64,000 bases of DNA from Paraburkholderia megapolitana (GTDB taxonomy: Bacteria > Pseudomonadota > Gammaproteobacteria > Burkholderiales > Burkholderiaceae), in NCBI RefSeq assembly GCF_007556815.1, contig NZ_CP041743.1:62001-126000 (forward strand), read 5' to 3'. The notes below the pieces were generated by a model. It did not search any database and had not been told where the DNA came from. It saw nothing but the letters and a program-made list of their open reading frames with translations. The translations under genes and the position numbers were made by a program. The number at the start of each line of letters is the position of its first letter. Position 1 is the first letter of the stretch. Shown piece after piece: positions 26,858 to 36,386 of the stretch.

Positions 26858-28916
26858 GAGCGAGGGTTCCGGTTTGCGTTGCCGCGGCCGGCTGCACAGC
26901 GGGCTGCGCCGTGGTTTGCGAAGCTGCCGAAGGCGCGACCGCAGGCGGCCCGAAGCGCGAGCCCGCTTGCGGCTTCGGCGTCAGCGGCACAGCAATATCG
27001 TTGTCGGGCGGTCGGTACATCGAGAGACTGTTCGGATCGGCCGCGGCACCGGCCGACGGATTGATCGGCGAGCCATCCGGCGCATACATCGACGCGGTTT
27101 CGACGACCCGCGGTGTGAGCAGATAGAAGCGCTCCATGTGCGAGCCGGTCTTGTCGGTGTACCTGAACAGGTTGCCGATCAACGGGATGTCGGACAGCCA
27201 CGGCACGCCGCTCTTGTTGAGCTGCACCTGGTCGTCGTTGAAGCCGGCGATCAGCAGGCTGCGGCCTTCGTCGATCATCGTCTTGGTGACGATGTTGCGC
27301 TGCTGGATGACCGGGATGTTCGACACCGTCTGACCCTGCACGACGTTGCCATCCTGGATGTCGATCGACATCATCACGCTCTCGGGGTCCGCGTCCGCGG
27401 CGTGCGTGGCGTTGGCCGCGCCTTCGTCGTCGACGATCATCGGCGTGACCTTGATGCTGGTTCCGGTCGTCACGCTGTACAGCGACGAATCCTGGAAGCC
27501 CTGCACCTGCACGTAGAACTGCGTGAGATTCTCGAGAATCGCCTCGGTGTTATCGAGTGCGAGTACCTTCGGCTTCGAATGCAGTTCGGCCTTGCCGGTC
27601 TGCGCGAGGGCATTCACGCGCGTCAGCAGATAGTCGCGCAGCGAGCCGCCGATCGACGCAGTCAGCGCGATGCCGGTCGGCGCAAACGTGCCGGTCTGGC
27701 CCTGCTCGGTCGTGCCGACGCCGAACGTGAGCGGCGGGTTCCCGGTATTGCCGTACTGCGTGTTGCCGTTCAGCGGATTCTGGCCGTTGCCGATCTGCAC
27801 GTCGCCATGCGGCGTATGCAGACGCCAGTCGATACCCAGGCTGTCGAGCGATGTGTCGTCGATGTCGATGATCGTCACGTTGATCTCGACGATGCGCGGC
27901 CGCACATCCAGTTCGTTGATCAACGACTGATAGCGGTACATGTTCTCCGGCAGGTCGCGCACGAGCACCGCGTTGATCGCCGGATCGGCTTCGATCTGCG
28001 GCAGCGTGTCGCCACCGCCCGAGCCACCCGAAAACGGCAGCGGCGGCGTATCCGACGAATTACCCGACGCACCATAGCCGCTGTTGCCCGACGGGCCGCC
28101 GGCAATGTCGGGGAATTCGATGCGCGGCACGGAAATCGACACGCCCGAGCCGAGCTTCATCTGCCGCGCCGCTGCGCCGAGCGTCGCGTTGACCGGCGTG
28201 TAGTTGTTGCGCGCGTTGTCTTTGCCGTACAGACGCTTGAGCATCGTGGCGACACCGGGAATCACCACTTCCTTGCCCGAGCGGTTCACCGTGAAGTCGG
28301 ATGCCCAGCCGTATTTCAGCCGGAATGCACGGACGTCCGCGAGCTGACCGTTGGCGGCCGGATTGCCGACCGAACTCACGGCCTGCCGTACCAGTTCGAT
28401 ATAGCGGTGCGGGCCGGACACGTAGATGCTGTTCGAACGGTCGTTGATGACGAGCGAGAAGCGCTTGTCGGTGATCTGCATCGTCTCCAGCGCACGGCTG
28501 ATCTCGGCCGCCGAGTTAGGCGGAATCGGAATCACCTGGCTTTGCGATTGATCCGCAGGATCGATGTACAGGAACGAGCCGTCGTAGTACCAGGTAAGGC
28601 CGTAGGTCGAGCACACGGTGTCGAGCGTTTGTTGCGGCGTGCCCGAGAAGCGGCCGCTGATCGTGCCGTCCACCTTCGGATCGATCACCGCCGTGATCCC
28701 CTGCGACGACGCGAGTTCGCGGATAAAGTCCGCAATCTTGCGGTCGTTCGCCACGATCGTGAACGGCCGGTTGCGCCAGCGCAATTCGGCCGCGCGCGCA
28801 GACTGCGCCATCGGCGTGAAGAGCGACGCCGACACCAGTGCGGCGGCGAAAAACATCGTGGCGGCGAGCTGGGCCCGTCGTCGGTCGAACTGGAACGTCA
28901 CTGCGCGTCGACGCAT
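26838..28916 (-). CDS. sctC: T3SS-1 outer-membrane secretin SctC
   Basis: 692 aa from the ATG at 28916, which shares one base with the sctS stop. An N-terminal signal sequence (residues about 15-42) leads into the periplasmic N0/N1 domains (RPFTIVANDRKIADFIRELA, FSGTPQQTLDTVCSTYGL). The secretin core includes RPRIVEINVTIIDIDD and VIQQRNIVTKTMIDEGRSLL. A Gly/Ser-rich insert lies near residues 265-300 and a Pro/Ala/Gln-rich tail closes the protein. It forms the outer-membrane pore. Confidence 0.96.
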   Translation of the reverse strand: MRRRAVTFQFDRRRAQLAATMFFAAALVSASLFTPMAQSARAAELRWRNRPFTIVANDRKIADFIRELASSQGITAVIDPKVDGTISGRFSGTPQQTLDTVCSTYGLTWYYDGSFLYIDPADQSQSQVIPIPPNSAAEISRALETMQITDKRFSLVINDRSNSIYVSGPHRYIELVRQAVSSVGNPAANGQLADVRAFRLKYGWASDFTVNRSGKEVVIPGVATMLKRLYGKDNARNNYTPVNATLGAAARQMKLGSGVSISVPRIEFPDIAGGPSGNSGYGASGNSSDTPPLPFSGGSGGGDTLPQIEADPAINAVLVRDLPENMYRYQSLINELDVRPRIVEINVTIIDIDDTSLDSLGIDWRLHTPHGDVQIGNGQNPLNGNTQYGNTGNPPLTFGVGTTEQGQTGTFAPTGIALTASIGGSLRDYLLTRVNALAQTGKAELHSKPKVLALDNTEAILENLTQFYVQVQGFQDSSLYSVTTGTSIKVTPMIVDDEGAANATHAADADPESVMMSIDIQDGNVVQGQTVSNIPVIQQRNIVTKTMIDEGRSLLIAGFNDDQVQLNKSGVPWLSDIPLIGNLFRYTDKTGSHMERFYLLTPRVVETASMYAPDGSPINPSAGAAADPNSLSMYRPPDNDIAVPLTPKPQAGSRFGPPAVAPSAASQTTAQPAVQPAAATQTGTLAHGYEHP

Positions 28917-29194
28917 CAAAGCACACCTGTCGAAGAAACGAATAATCGAGTCAGCGCCTGCTGCGCGAAGCGCAGCACCTCGCCCCCCAGCCAACCGGAC
29001 AACATCACCAGCGCGACCATCACGGCAATCAGCCGCACGGCGATGCCGATGTTCGAGTCCTGCACCTGCGTCACTGCCTGCAGGATCGCCACAATGAGCC
29101 CGGTCGCCGTCGCGATCAGCACGATCGGCAGCGACAGCAGCAACACCAGTAACAACGCCTGCTGTGTCAGATCGAGAATCGTCGAGCTCGTCAT
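28916..29194 (-). CDS. sctS: T3SS-1 export gate protein SctS
   Basis: 92 aa, the normal size for SctS/FliQ, with two membrane helices at about residues 12-40 and 50-72. The family pattern LPIVLIATATGLIVAILQAVTQVQD is clear. It overlaps sctV by four bases upstream (ATGA) and sctC downstream by one base. Confidence 0.95.
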   Translation of the reverse strand: MTSSTILDLTQQALLLVLLLSLPIVLIATATGLIVAILQAVTQVQDSNIGIAVRLIAVMVALVMLSGWLGGEVLRFAQQALTRLFVSSTGVL

Positions 29195-31392
29195 GACGTT
29201 GCATCCGCTTTTGCATTGCGCACGTTCGCCCCGGCGCCCACTGTGCCGTCGTCCGGCGGATTCTTCACCCAGCCCACCGTGTGCAACTGCACGTCCTCTT
29301 CGATCTCCTGGTACGACAGCACCGGCAGATCGGGCATCACCGGCTGCAGGATCGACTTCGTATAGCGGCGCGCGCCGAGCGCGATCATCACGGCGAGTCG
29401 CGCATTGCCGTGCGGACCGGGCGCCGCGCCCGCCGCGCTGACGACGGCCCGAACCTGTTCGCAGATGTCCTGCTTGACGCTGCTCGGCAGCGCCAGAAAA
29501 TTGCCCTGCTTCGTGCGCATCACCGCGTTCTCGATGCGTTCCTGCAGGTTCTGTTCGAACAGCACGACGCGCAGTTGCCGCGCCGCACCCGCGTGGCGGT
29601 CGGTAATCATCCGGCGCAGGTCGATGCGCACCAGCTCTACCAGCGCGATCACATCGTCGGGCTCGTTCGGCGCCCACGTGATCAGGCTTTCGAAAATCAC
29701 CCGCAGGTTGCGGATCGGCACCTGTTCGGCAAGCAGGCGCCGCAGCACTTCGGTCACCCGTTGCAGCGGTACGAGCCGGGTCAGCTCGCCGACCAGTTCC
29801 GGGTGCTCGCGCCGCGCCAGATGCACGAGCGCCTGGGTTTCCTGAATGCCAATCAGTTCGTCCGCGTGTTGCCGCACGATCTGCTCGATGTGCGCGCCCA
29901 GCGCCGCTTCGCTCGTCAGATGCCGGCCTTCCGTCTGCCCTGCCGTGTCCGCTTTCATCCATAGTGCAGTCGCAAACGGTCCGAACGCCTCGGCCGGCTG
30001 ACGCTCGGCCTGCTCGGGCAGCGGCGACACGCCGTCCCACAGCAACCAGCCCGGCTTCAGCGCACCGTGGGCGGCGAGCACGTCCTGCAGATACACGCGG
30101 TACGTACCCTCGGGCGCGTGTTCATCGTCGTTTAGCGTGATGCGCGGAAATACCGTGCCGATGTCCGCGTCGACACGCGCCTTCGCGCTCGACAGCGCGG
30201 CCTGCAACTGCGCGAGATTCAGTGCGCTGCGCAGATCCTCCGCGAGCGTCACCGCGATCAGCGACGTGACGCCGGCCACGTGTGCAACGCGCGCTGCCTG
30301 CCCTTCGCCCTGCACGCCGTCCACACGACCCGTAACATTGATCAGGTTGAACGACGGCGCGACCGTGCGGCGCTTCATTTGCAGCACCGCTACCGTCGCA
30401 AGCGCCGCGGCGATCAGCGCGAACGACCAGATCGGAAAACCTGGCACCACGAGAAATCCGGCCAGCACGAATGCGGCGATCAGCAGCGCGCGTGGGTGAG
30501 CACCGAGCTGTTCGCCCAGTTGTTCACCCAACTGGCGCTGGCGTGCATCGCGCGTCGCGACGCGCGTCGTGACGATGCCGGCCGCGATCGATACCAGCAG
30601 CGACGGAATCTGCGAGGCCATGCCGTCGCCGACCGTCAGAATGGCGTAACGCTGTAGCGCCTCGCTGATGCTCATGTCGTGCATCAGCGTGCCGACCGCG
30701 ATGCCCGCGACGATGTTGATAAACGCAATCAACAGGCCGGCAATGGCATCGCCCTTGACGAACTTCATCGCGCCGTCCATCGCGCCGTGCAGTTGCGACT
30801 CCTGCTCGAGCTTCTCGCGCCGCTCGCGTGCTTCGTCCGCGCTGATGATGCCCGCGCGTAGATCGGCGTCGATGCTCATCTGCTTGCCCGGCATCGCGTC
30901 TAGCGAAAAGCGCGCACCGACTTCCGCGACCCGTTCCGAGCCCTTTGCGATCACGATGAACTGCACGACCGCGATCACCAGAAAGACGACACCGCCCACT
31001 ACAACGTTGTTGCCGACCACCAGCCGGCCAAACGCATCGATCACATGGCCCGCATTCGCGTGCAGCAGGATCAGCTTGCACGAGGCAATGTTCAGTGCGA
31101 GGCGGAACAGCGTGGTGAACAGCAGCAGAGCCGGAAACGACGAGAAGCTCACCGCGGACGGCACGTACGTCGACACCGTGAGCAGCACGATGCTCACCGC
31201 GAGATTCAGCGAAATCATCCCGTCGAGCGCCGCCTGCGGCAGTGGCAGGATGAACAGCGCGACGACCGCAACGATGAACGCCGCGAGAAACAGGTCGGCG
31301 CGCGGCGAAGCAGTGCGTCGGGCACCGGACACGCTGGCGCCGGCAAAGAACATCCGCCGCCAGTCGCGCGGAAGCGCCTTCAGATCAGCCAT
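29191..31392 (-). CDS. sctV: T3SS-1 export gate protein SctV
   Basis: 733 aa, FlhA/SctV family. The N-terminal half has about eight membrane helices with the conserved FPALLLFTTLFRLALNIA, FVKGDAIAGL and TVGDGMASQIPSLLVS motifs. The C-terminal cytosolic half forms the nonameric ring that receives substrates and contacts SctO. An extended, hydrophilic N-terminus of about 30 residues precedes the first helix. It is the first gene of the leftward T3SS-1 operon. Confidence 0.97.
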   Translation of the reverse strand: MADLKALPRDWRRMFFAGASVSGARRTASPRADLFLAAFIVAVVALFILPLPQAALDGMISLNLAVSIVLLTVSTYVPSAVSFSSFPALLLFTTLFRLALNIASCKLILLHANAGHVIDAFGRLVVGNNVVVGGVVFLVIAVVQFIVIAKGSERVAEVGARFSLDAMPGKQMSIDADLRAGIISADEARERREKLEQESQLHGAMDGAMKFVKGDAIAGLLIAFINIVAGIAVGTLMHDMSISEALQRYAILTVGDGMASQIPSLLVSIAAGIVTTRVATRDARQRQLGEQLGEQLGAHPRALLIAAFVLAGFLVVPGFPIWSFALIAAALATVAVLQMKRRTVAPSFNLINVTGRVDGVQGEGQAARVAHVAGVTSLIAVTLAEDLRSALNLAQLQAALSSAKARVDADIGTVFPRITLNDDEHAPEGTYRVYLQDVLAAHGALKPGWLLWDGVSPLPEQAERQPAEAFGPFATALWMKADTAGQTEGRHLTSEAALGAHIEQIVRQHADELIGIQETQALVHLARREHPELVGELTRLVPLQRVTEVLRRLLAEQVPIRNLRVIFESLITWAPNEPDDVIALVELVRIDLRRMITDRHAGAARQLRVVLFEQNLQERIENAVMRTKQGNFLALPSSVKQDICEQVRAVVSAAGAAPGPHGNARLAVMIALGARRYTKSILQPVMPDLPVLSYQEIEEDVQLHTVGWVKNPPDDGTVGAGANVRNAKADATS

Positions 31393-31833
31393 CGTTGAGT
31401 ACCGTCTCCCTATTTCAAACGTAGTTGGCGGCTTTAGCTGTCGACCAGTGTTCGCGCTTTAGCGTTTTAGCGCGTTACTCTCATCTGATGCAAAGCTGTC
31501 GCTTTAGCTATGAGCCAAAGTTCGCGCACCGCCTCAGACCCGAGCCAGCACTAAAGCGTGAACTCAGGTCGACGGCTAAGGCACTTACTCCCATCCCATG
31601 CAATATGTTTGCGCTCACAACTGTTTGAGTCCGCGCAGCGACACACAGCCCGCTTACGCCGGGCTCGTGCCGCACGCAATGAAGCGGGTATTGCGGGTTA
31701 TCCAACTTCGATCGAGTGTAGCGGTGCCTTACAACAGATGAAGACGGATGCCTCGTAGCAATTCACGCGCTTTAGCGGGCAACGACACGCGCTACTACGA
31801 AACGCACCGCATGACGTCATGCCTCACAAAATC
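31393..31833. promoter_or_regulatory. Repeat-bearing promoter region of the sctV operon
   Basis: 441 bp with no convincing gene, between sctV and a luxR gene that faces the same way. It is studded with GCTTTAGC-like elements: 31431-31438, 31455-31462, 31501-31508, a reverse CTAAAGC at 31551-31557, and another near 31770. Two 26-bp blocks, 31431-31456 and 31501-31526, are alike at 20 of 26 positions and start exactly 70 bp apart. No PIP/hrp_II box is present. These look like binding sites for a regulator of T3SS-1, plausibly the adjacent LuxR proteins. Confidence 0.55.
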
Positions 31834-32688
31834 TCAAGCGCGCACGCGTCGCGCAGCCAGATAAGCAAGCTGCGCACGGTTGTGCACGTTAAACGTTCGT
31901 TCGAGTCTGTGGATGTGATAACTGACCTTGTGCAACGACAGGTTCAACGCATCCGCAATCTCCTGGTCGGACAAACCTTGCACCAACCTTTCGAGCACTG
32001 CCTCCTGTTCGTGTTCGAGCGTGATCGCGCGACGCGCGCGCACGCGTGCCTCGAGAAACGGCTGTACGAAACGATGCACGCTCAGGCTTACCGCGAGCGC
32101 CGCGCCCGTCACGCGGTCGTCGATCCAGTCGGAGTCGTGCATCTCCGACGTGAGCCCGACGCCGACGCGCAGTTCGAGCTGCGGGGCCGACAGGCTGAAG
32201 ATCACGCCGCTATTCATTGCATGCGCGCGCAACGATGCGGCAAGCGCACGCGTGCGGCGATCGCCGCTTCGCTGTGCCTCCTCCTCGATGCAGTCGAGTC
32301 GCCACGCCACCGGAAAACCACTTTGCAGCACACTCGCGAAGCGCGGATCGGCTTCGTGCCACCCGCCTTCGAAGTACGGCTGGACCGACGACACCGGTAC
32401 GAGATCGCGCAGCAGATGCGCGTGCAGCAGACGCTGGCCAATCATTTCGTACGCGCCGTAGTTGAGCGTACTGAAGCCCGCGCGCCGCATCTGCGCGCGG
32501 CACTCGTCGAGGTCGAACTCGAACAGGTCGGATTTGCCGACGTTGTCGCGCCATGCGGTAAGAACAGCAGCATCCCCGCGTGCCGGCACGGCTTCGTCCA
32601 AAACGTGGGATGGGGGTCGGACGCGATGTGCGAGCACATCGGTGTGCGAAAACCAGTCGAGTACAGGCGTGCCTTCACACAGGGTCAT
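31834..32688 (-). CDS. LuxR-family regulator next to T3SS-1
   Basis: 284 aa. The C-terminal 65 residues are a LuxR/GerE helix-turn-helix (EAVLERLVQGLSDQEIADAL...KVSYHIHRLERTF). The N-terminal 200 residues resemble the autoinducer-binding fold in layout (FSTLNYGAYEM), but no canonical acyl-homoserine-lactone pocket could be confirmed and no luxI gene is nearby. Its neighbour at 32989 is a divergent paralogue. Position points to control of the T3SS-1 operon; that role is inferred. Confidence 0.85.
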   Translation of the reverse strand: MTLCEGTPVLDWFSHTDVLAHRVRPPSHVLDEAVPARGDAAVLTAWRDNVGKSDLFEFDLDECRAQMRRAGFSTLNYGAYEMIGQRLLHAHLLRDLVPVSSVQPYFEGGWHEADPRFASVLQSGFPVAWRLDCIEEEAQRSGDRRTRALAASLRAHAMNSGVIFSLSAPQLELRVGVGLTSEMHDSDWIDDRVTGAALAVSLSVHRFVQPFLEARVRARRAITLEHEQEAVLERLVQGLSDQEIADALNLSLHKVSYHIHRLERTFNVHNRAQLAYLAARRVRA

Positions 32689-32988
32689 CAGGGGTCCTTT
32701 GTTCTGCCAGGCGATTCTTCTTGAGCCCCGATATGCTCTGGTCGATTAGTGTGTTTTTTCTTTTTTTCTTCGCGAGTCCGCTTGAATCGGCTCACGTTTT
32801 GATATTACGATATGTTACTTGAGCGATCCGCGATATGTACACCGCCAACCGCTCGAATGTTTCTTCGCAATTTCTCCAATTGCATCTTTTTTGTCGTTGC
32901 GTATTCGCGCGTGAGGGCCCGGTTCAACACCCCGCTGCCATCGACCGTCCGCGCGAAATCCTGCGATGTTGAGTCAAGGACCATCTCC
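32689..32988. promoter_or_regulatory. AT-richer divergent promoter between the two luxR genes
   Basis: 300 bp, visibly lower in GC than its surroundings, with T-runs at 32753-32770. CGATATG occurs three times in direct orientation (32729-32735, 32808-32814, 32831-32837), and the first and third are preceded by CTTGAGC. This is a candidate operator array for either LuxR protein. An open frame running into it from the right-hand luxR has no start support. Confidence 0.45.
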
Positions 32989-33897
32989 ATGCCCGACTTC
33001 GCTTTGTGCGAAAGCCCGCCTGCTGATCAAATATTCGACGACACGTCGAATACGTTTTCTGTGCACGACGACGTGACGCATACGCGTCAGATTCCTGTCG
33101 TGCGCTTCAACGACGCGAAACAGGTTTTCATCGAACAGAAAGATGCCCCGCGGCTCGGCGTCGCCGAGATGCTAGCGAGCGCGCAGAGCGAAGCGGAACG
33201 CGCCCGCATCGTGGCGAGTCTCGTGCGTCTAACCGGTTTTTCGACGTTCGCCTACTTCGCGCTCGAGTACACGCATGAGTGTGTGCAACGCCTGTTCGTA
33301 CACGATACGTTCGCGCCCGCCAATTATCGTGGCGAGTACGTCGAGCGCCGTTACTTCGACGTCGACCCGCGCACGTTCGGCGCGCGCATGTGCAATGTGC
33401 CGATGGTGTGGGACCTGCGCAAATTGCGGCAACAGCATGGCGATCGCGATACGGTCTCGGCCGCCGACCGCGAAGCGCTCGACGACTTCCTGCAAACCAT
33501 GCGCAGCGACGGCATGTGCAGCGGCATCATGTATTCGATGGGGATTCCGGGCACGCGTCTGCATGCTTTCATGAGCTTTACGGCGCCACGCCTGAACCGC
33601 GACTGGATCACACCGACCACGATCGAACAGGCGTTATCGATCGGATTGTCGGTACACAAGTTCAGCTCGCCGAAACTGATCGCCACCGCGCGCGAGCATT
33701 CGGTCAACGGTCTCACCGCGTTCGAGCAAAGGCTGCTGACCGGTATCGCCGAGGGTGCGTCCGACAAGGAAATCGGCAAGCGGCTCGACACGAGCCCACA
33801 CAACGTCGACTATCACCTGCGCAAACTGCGCAAACGGTTCGGCGTGTCGAACCGGATCGAGCTGACCTATCTGACGTCGAAGCTGGAACTGATCTGA
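32989..33897 (+). CDS. LuxR-family regulator, divergent paralogue
   Basis: 302 aa from the ATG at 32989, which has AAGGA eight bases upstream; the frame is open further up, but without a start signal. The C-terminal helix-turn-helix (LTGIAEGASDKEIGKRLDTS...NVDYHLRKLRKRF) and the N-terminal LTGFSTFAYFALEYTHE region parallel those of the leftward neighbour. Both therefore probably derive from one ancestral regulator. No luxI partner is seen. Probable role: regulation of T3SS-1 genes or cross-control of the paired gene. Confidence 0.85.
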   Translation: MPDFALCESPPADQIFDDTSNTFSVHDDVTHTRQIPVVRFNDAKQVFIEQKDAPRLGVAEMLASAQSEAERARIVASLVRLTGFSTFAYFALEYTHECVQRLFVHDTFAPANYRGEYVERRYFDVDPRTFGARMCNVPMVWDLRKLRQQHGDRDTVSAADREALDDFLQTMRSDGMCSGIMYSMGIPGTRLHAFMSFTAPRLNRDWITPTTIEQALSIGLSVHKFSSPKLIATAREHSVNGLTAFEQRLLTGIAEGASDKEIGKRLDTSPHNVDYHLRKLRKRFGVSNRIELTYLTSKLELI

Positions 33898-33908
33898 CGC
33901 CTGGGCCA

Positions 33909-33933
33909 GGGGCACGCACATGCGGCGTGCCCC
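33909..33933 (+). terminator. Hairpin terminator after the rightward luxR
   Basis: GGGGCACGC and GCGTGCCCC form a perfect 9-bp stem with a 7-nt loop, followed by the pyrimidine-rich ACTTCTCTTCT. It sits between convergent genes. Confidence 0.65.
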
Positions 33934-33983
33934 ACTTCTCTTCTAGCGCCGGCGCATTGCGCAACCGGCGTTGCACACCATCA

Positions 33984-36023
33984 TCAGCCCGCCGGCAAAC
34001 CACGTTTGCGCAACATCGGCGCCGCTTGCGGATCGCGGCCGCGAAACGCGCGGAATGCGGCACGCTGTTCGCGACTGTCGCCGGCGCTGTAGATATAGCG
34101 TTGCAGTTTGTCGGCGAGTACCGGATCGAATGCGTCGCCGGCTTCCTCGAACGCATCGAACGCCTCTGCCTCCAGCACTTCCGCCCACATGTAGACGTAG
34201 TAGCCGGCCGCGTAACTGTCGCCGCTAAAAATATGACTGAAGTGCGGCAGGCGATGACGCAGACCCACTTCGCGCGGCACTTGCAGACGCTCGCGTTCCT
34301 GCGCCTCGAAACTCGCGATGTCGAGCGCGGCCGGGTCGTCGTGCGCATGCAGCGCCATGTCGATCAGCGCCGACGACGTATAGGCAACCGTATCGAAGCC
34401 CAGATTAAAGGTTTGCGATGCACGGATGCGCTCGATCAACGCCGCGGGAATCGGCTCGCCTGTCGTCACGTGGCGTGCATGCCTCGCCAGTACGTCGGGC
34501 ACCGTGGCCCAGTTCTCCATCAATTGCGACGGCAGCTCCACATAGTCTCGCGGCACCCAGGTGCCCGACAGACGGCTGTAGCTCACGCTGGAGAGCAATC
34601 CATGCAGGCCGTGGCCGAATTCGTGGAACAACGTGCGCACGTCGTCGAAGCTGAGCAGCGTCGGACCGTCGCCGCCGCGTGCGAAGTTGTTGTTGTTCAC
34701 CACGATCGGTGTCGCCGTGCCGCCGTTGCGCTTCTGCTTGCGATAAACGCTCATCCACGCGCCACCCTTCTTGTTGGGTCGCGCAAAGTTATCGGCGAGG
34801 AACACGCCCACCTGCTCGTCGCCGCGGTGCACTTCCCAGAGACGCACATCCGGGTGATACAGCGGGACGCCAGTCTGCTCGACAAAACGCACCCCGAACA
34901 AACGGTTCGCGCAATCGAACATCGCACCGATCATCGCTTCCAGGCTGAAGTACGGTTTTACTTCTGCGTCATCGAGCGCGTAGCGCGCAACGCGCACTTT
35001 TTCGGCGAGAAAATACCAGTCCCACGGTTCGATATCGGTCGGCTCGCCCAGTGCCGCGGCTTGTGCAACCAGCGCCTGCCGCTCCTGTTCGGCGCTCGCC
35101 TTCGCGGGCTCCCATACCTGGCTGAGCAGGTCGTACACGGCTGCGGGCTTGCCTGCCATGCGGTCAGCGAGCGCGTAATCGGCAAAGCTGTCGTAGCCGA
35201 GCAGGCGCGCCTGCTCCTGACGCAACATCAGGATTTCGCGGGCGAGCGGCCGGTTGTCGCGCCCCGCCGTTTCGCCGCGGCTCGTCCATGCGCGCCACGC
35301 GGTCTCGCGCAGATCGCGGCGCGTCGAGCGTGTGAGAAACGGCACGACCAGCGAGCGCGACAACGTAATCACGTAACCATCCACACCGCGTTCCTGAGCG
35401 GCGTTGCGCGCAGCCGCGCGCAGAAAATCGGGTAGACCTGCCAGATCGGCTTCTGTTTTCAGCGGTAACTGGTAGCTCGATTCGTCGGCCAGCACGTTCT
35501 GCGCGAACTGTGTGTAGAGATCGGCGAGTCGCTCCGCAACGACCGCAAAACGTGCGCGTGGCGCGCCTTGCAGTGTGGCTCCGGTGCGCACGAAATCGGT
35601 ATGCAAACGTTGCAGCAGGCGCTGCTGCTCTTCGTTCAGTTCGAGTTGTTCTGCCTGGTTATGAACCGCATCGAGTCTTGCAAAGAACGCCGCATGCATC
35701 GCAACCTTGCTCTCGTGCGCGGCCAGCAGCGGCGCCATTTCGCGCTCCACCGCCTGCAACGCGGGCGGCGAATCGGACCAGCAGAGGTTCATGAAAACAA
35801 GACTGATGAGCTCGAGTCGCGTGCCCGCGGCGTCGAACGCAGCCACGGTGTTCTCGAAGGTAGGTGCGTCCGGCTGTGCAGCCAGCGCATCGATCTCGGC
35901 CAGATGTTCGGCGAACAACGTGGCAAAAGCCGGGGCAAAATGTTCGGGCTTGATCTGCGCGAACGGCGGCAACTGGTAAGGTGTTTGCCAGTCCTGTAAC
36001 AGCGGGTTGCTGTGCTCGGTCAT
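33984..36023 (-). CDS. M3-family zinc metallopeptidase (Dcp/oligopeptidase A-like)
   Basis: 679 aa from the ATG at 36023. The zinc site HEFGH is at residues 467-471 within LFHEFGHGLHGLL. The surrounding signatures (PWDWYFLAEKVR, DDAEVKPYFSLEAMIGAMF, YHPDVRLWEV, GTWVPRDYVELPSQ) are closest in memory to peptidyl-dipeptidase Dcp, though oligopeptidase A shares the fold. It is a cytoplasmic enzyme that trims oligopeptides. It is housekeeping in nature and seems unrelated to the secretion loci on either side. Confidence 0.9.
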   Translation of the reverse strand: MTEHSNPLLQDWQTPYQLPPFAQIKPEHFAPAFATLFAEHLAEIDALAAQPDAPTFENTVAAFDAAGTRLELISLVFMNLCWSDSPPALQAVEREMAPLLAAHESKVAMHAAFFARLDAVHNQAEQLELNEEQQRLLQRLHTDFVRTGATLQGAPRARFAVVAERLADLYTQFAQNVLADESSYQLPLKTEADLAGLPDFLRAAARNAAQERGVDGYVITLSRSLVVPFLTRSTRRDLRETAWRAWTSRGETAGRDNRPLAREILMLRQEQARLLGYDSFADYALADRMAGKPAAVYDLLSQVWEPAKASAEQERQALVAQAAALGEPTDIEPWDWYFLAEKVRVARYALDDAEVKPYFSLEAMIGAMFDCANRLFGVRFVEQTGVPLYHPDVRLWEVHRGDEQVGVFLADNFARPNKKGGAWMSVYRKQKRNGGTATPIVVNNNNFARGGDGPTLLSFDDVRTLFHEFGHGLHGLLSSVSYSRLSGTWVPRDYVELPSQLMENWATVPDVLARHARHVTTGEPIPAALIERIRASQTFNLGFDTVAYTSSALIDMALHAHDDPAALDIASFEAQERERLQVPREVGLRHRLPHFSHIFSGDSYAAGYYVYMWAEVLEAEAFDAFEEAGDAFDPVLADKLQRYIYSAGDSREQRAAFRAFRGRDPQAAPMLRKRGLPAG

Positions 36024-36202
36024 CTCGATCTGCCTTGTGGGCGTCAGGGTGGAGGGAACGCACATGATAAGGCACGGCGGTCACGCACACTGGCAGCGAT
36101 GTAGCTGGGTCGATGGTGCTTTACCCGCGTTGAGCGGATCGGCCATAAAATGTGATCCGGTGCCTTTACCTGCACCTAACCACACCTAATCGGAGAAAAA
36201 TC

Positions 36203-36337
36203 ATGACGCGCACGATGATCGCCATTCTTCTCGTTCTGGGCGCCGGCCTCGCGGCCTGCAACACGATTGCCGGTGCCGGGCAGGATCTCTCCAGCGGCGG
36301 CCAGGCTATTTCCAACGCGGCGGACAAGGCCAAGTAA
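36203..36337 (+). CDS. Entericidin-type small lipoprotein
   Basis: 44 aa. A signal peptide of 18 residues ends in GLAAC (lipidated Cys19), followed by the family pattern NTIAGAGQDLSSGGQAISNAA. GGAG lies eight bases upstream of the ATG; a longer upstream frame is not used. Entericidins are small cell-envelope lipoproteins, with toxin/antidote roles proposed in enterobacteria; in Burkholderiales the role is unclear. Confidence 0.88.
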   Translation: MTRTMIAILLVLGAGLAACNTIAGAGQDLSSGGQAISNAADKAK

Positions 36338-36386
36338 CCGATCGGACCCGCATGCCCCGCAGTACTGCCTCAAGTAGAACCGAACC

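Noticed and set aside
26394..29441. A 1015-codon rightward open frame over sctD and sctC
   Set aside because: Fully antisense to two clear T3SS genes, Arg/Ala-rich composition and no ribosome-binding site; an effect of high GC.
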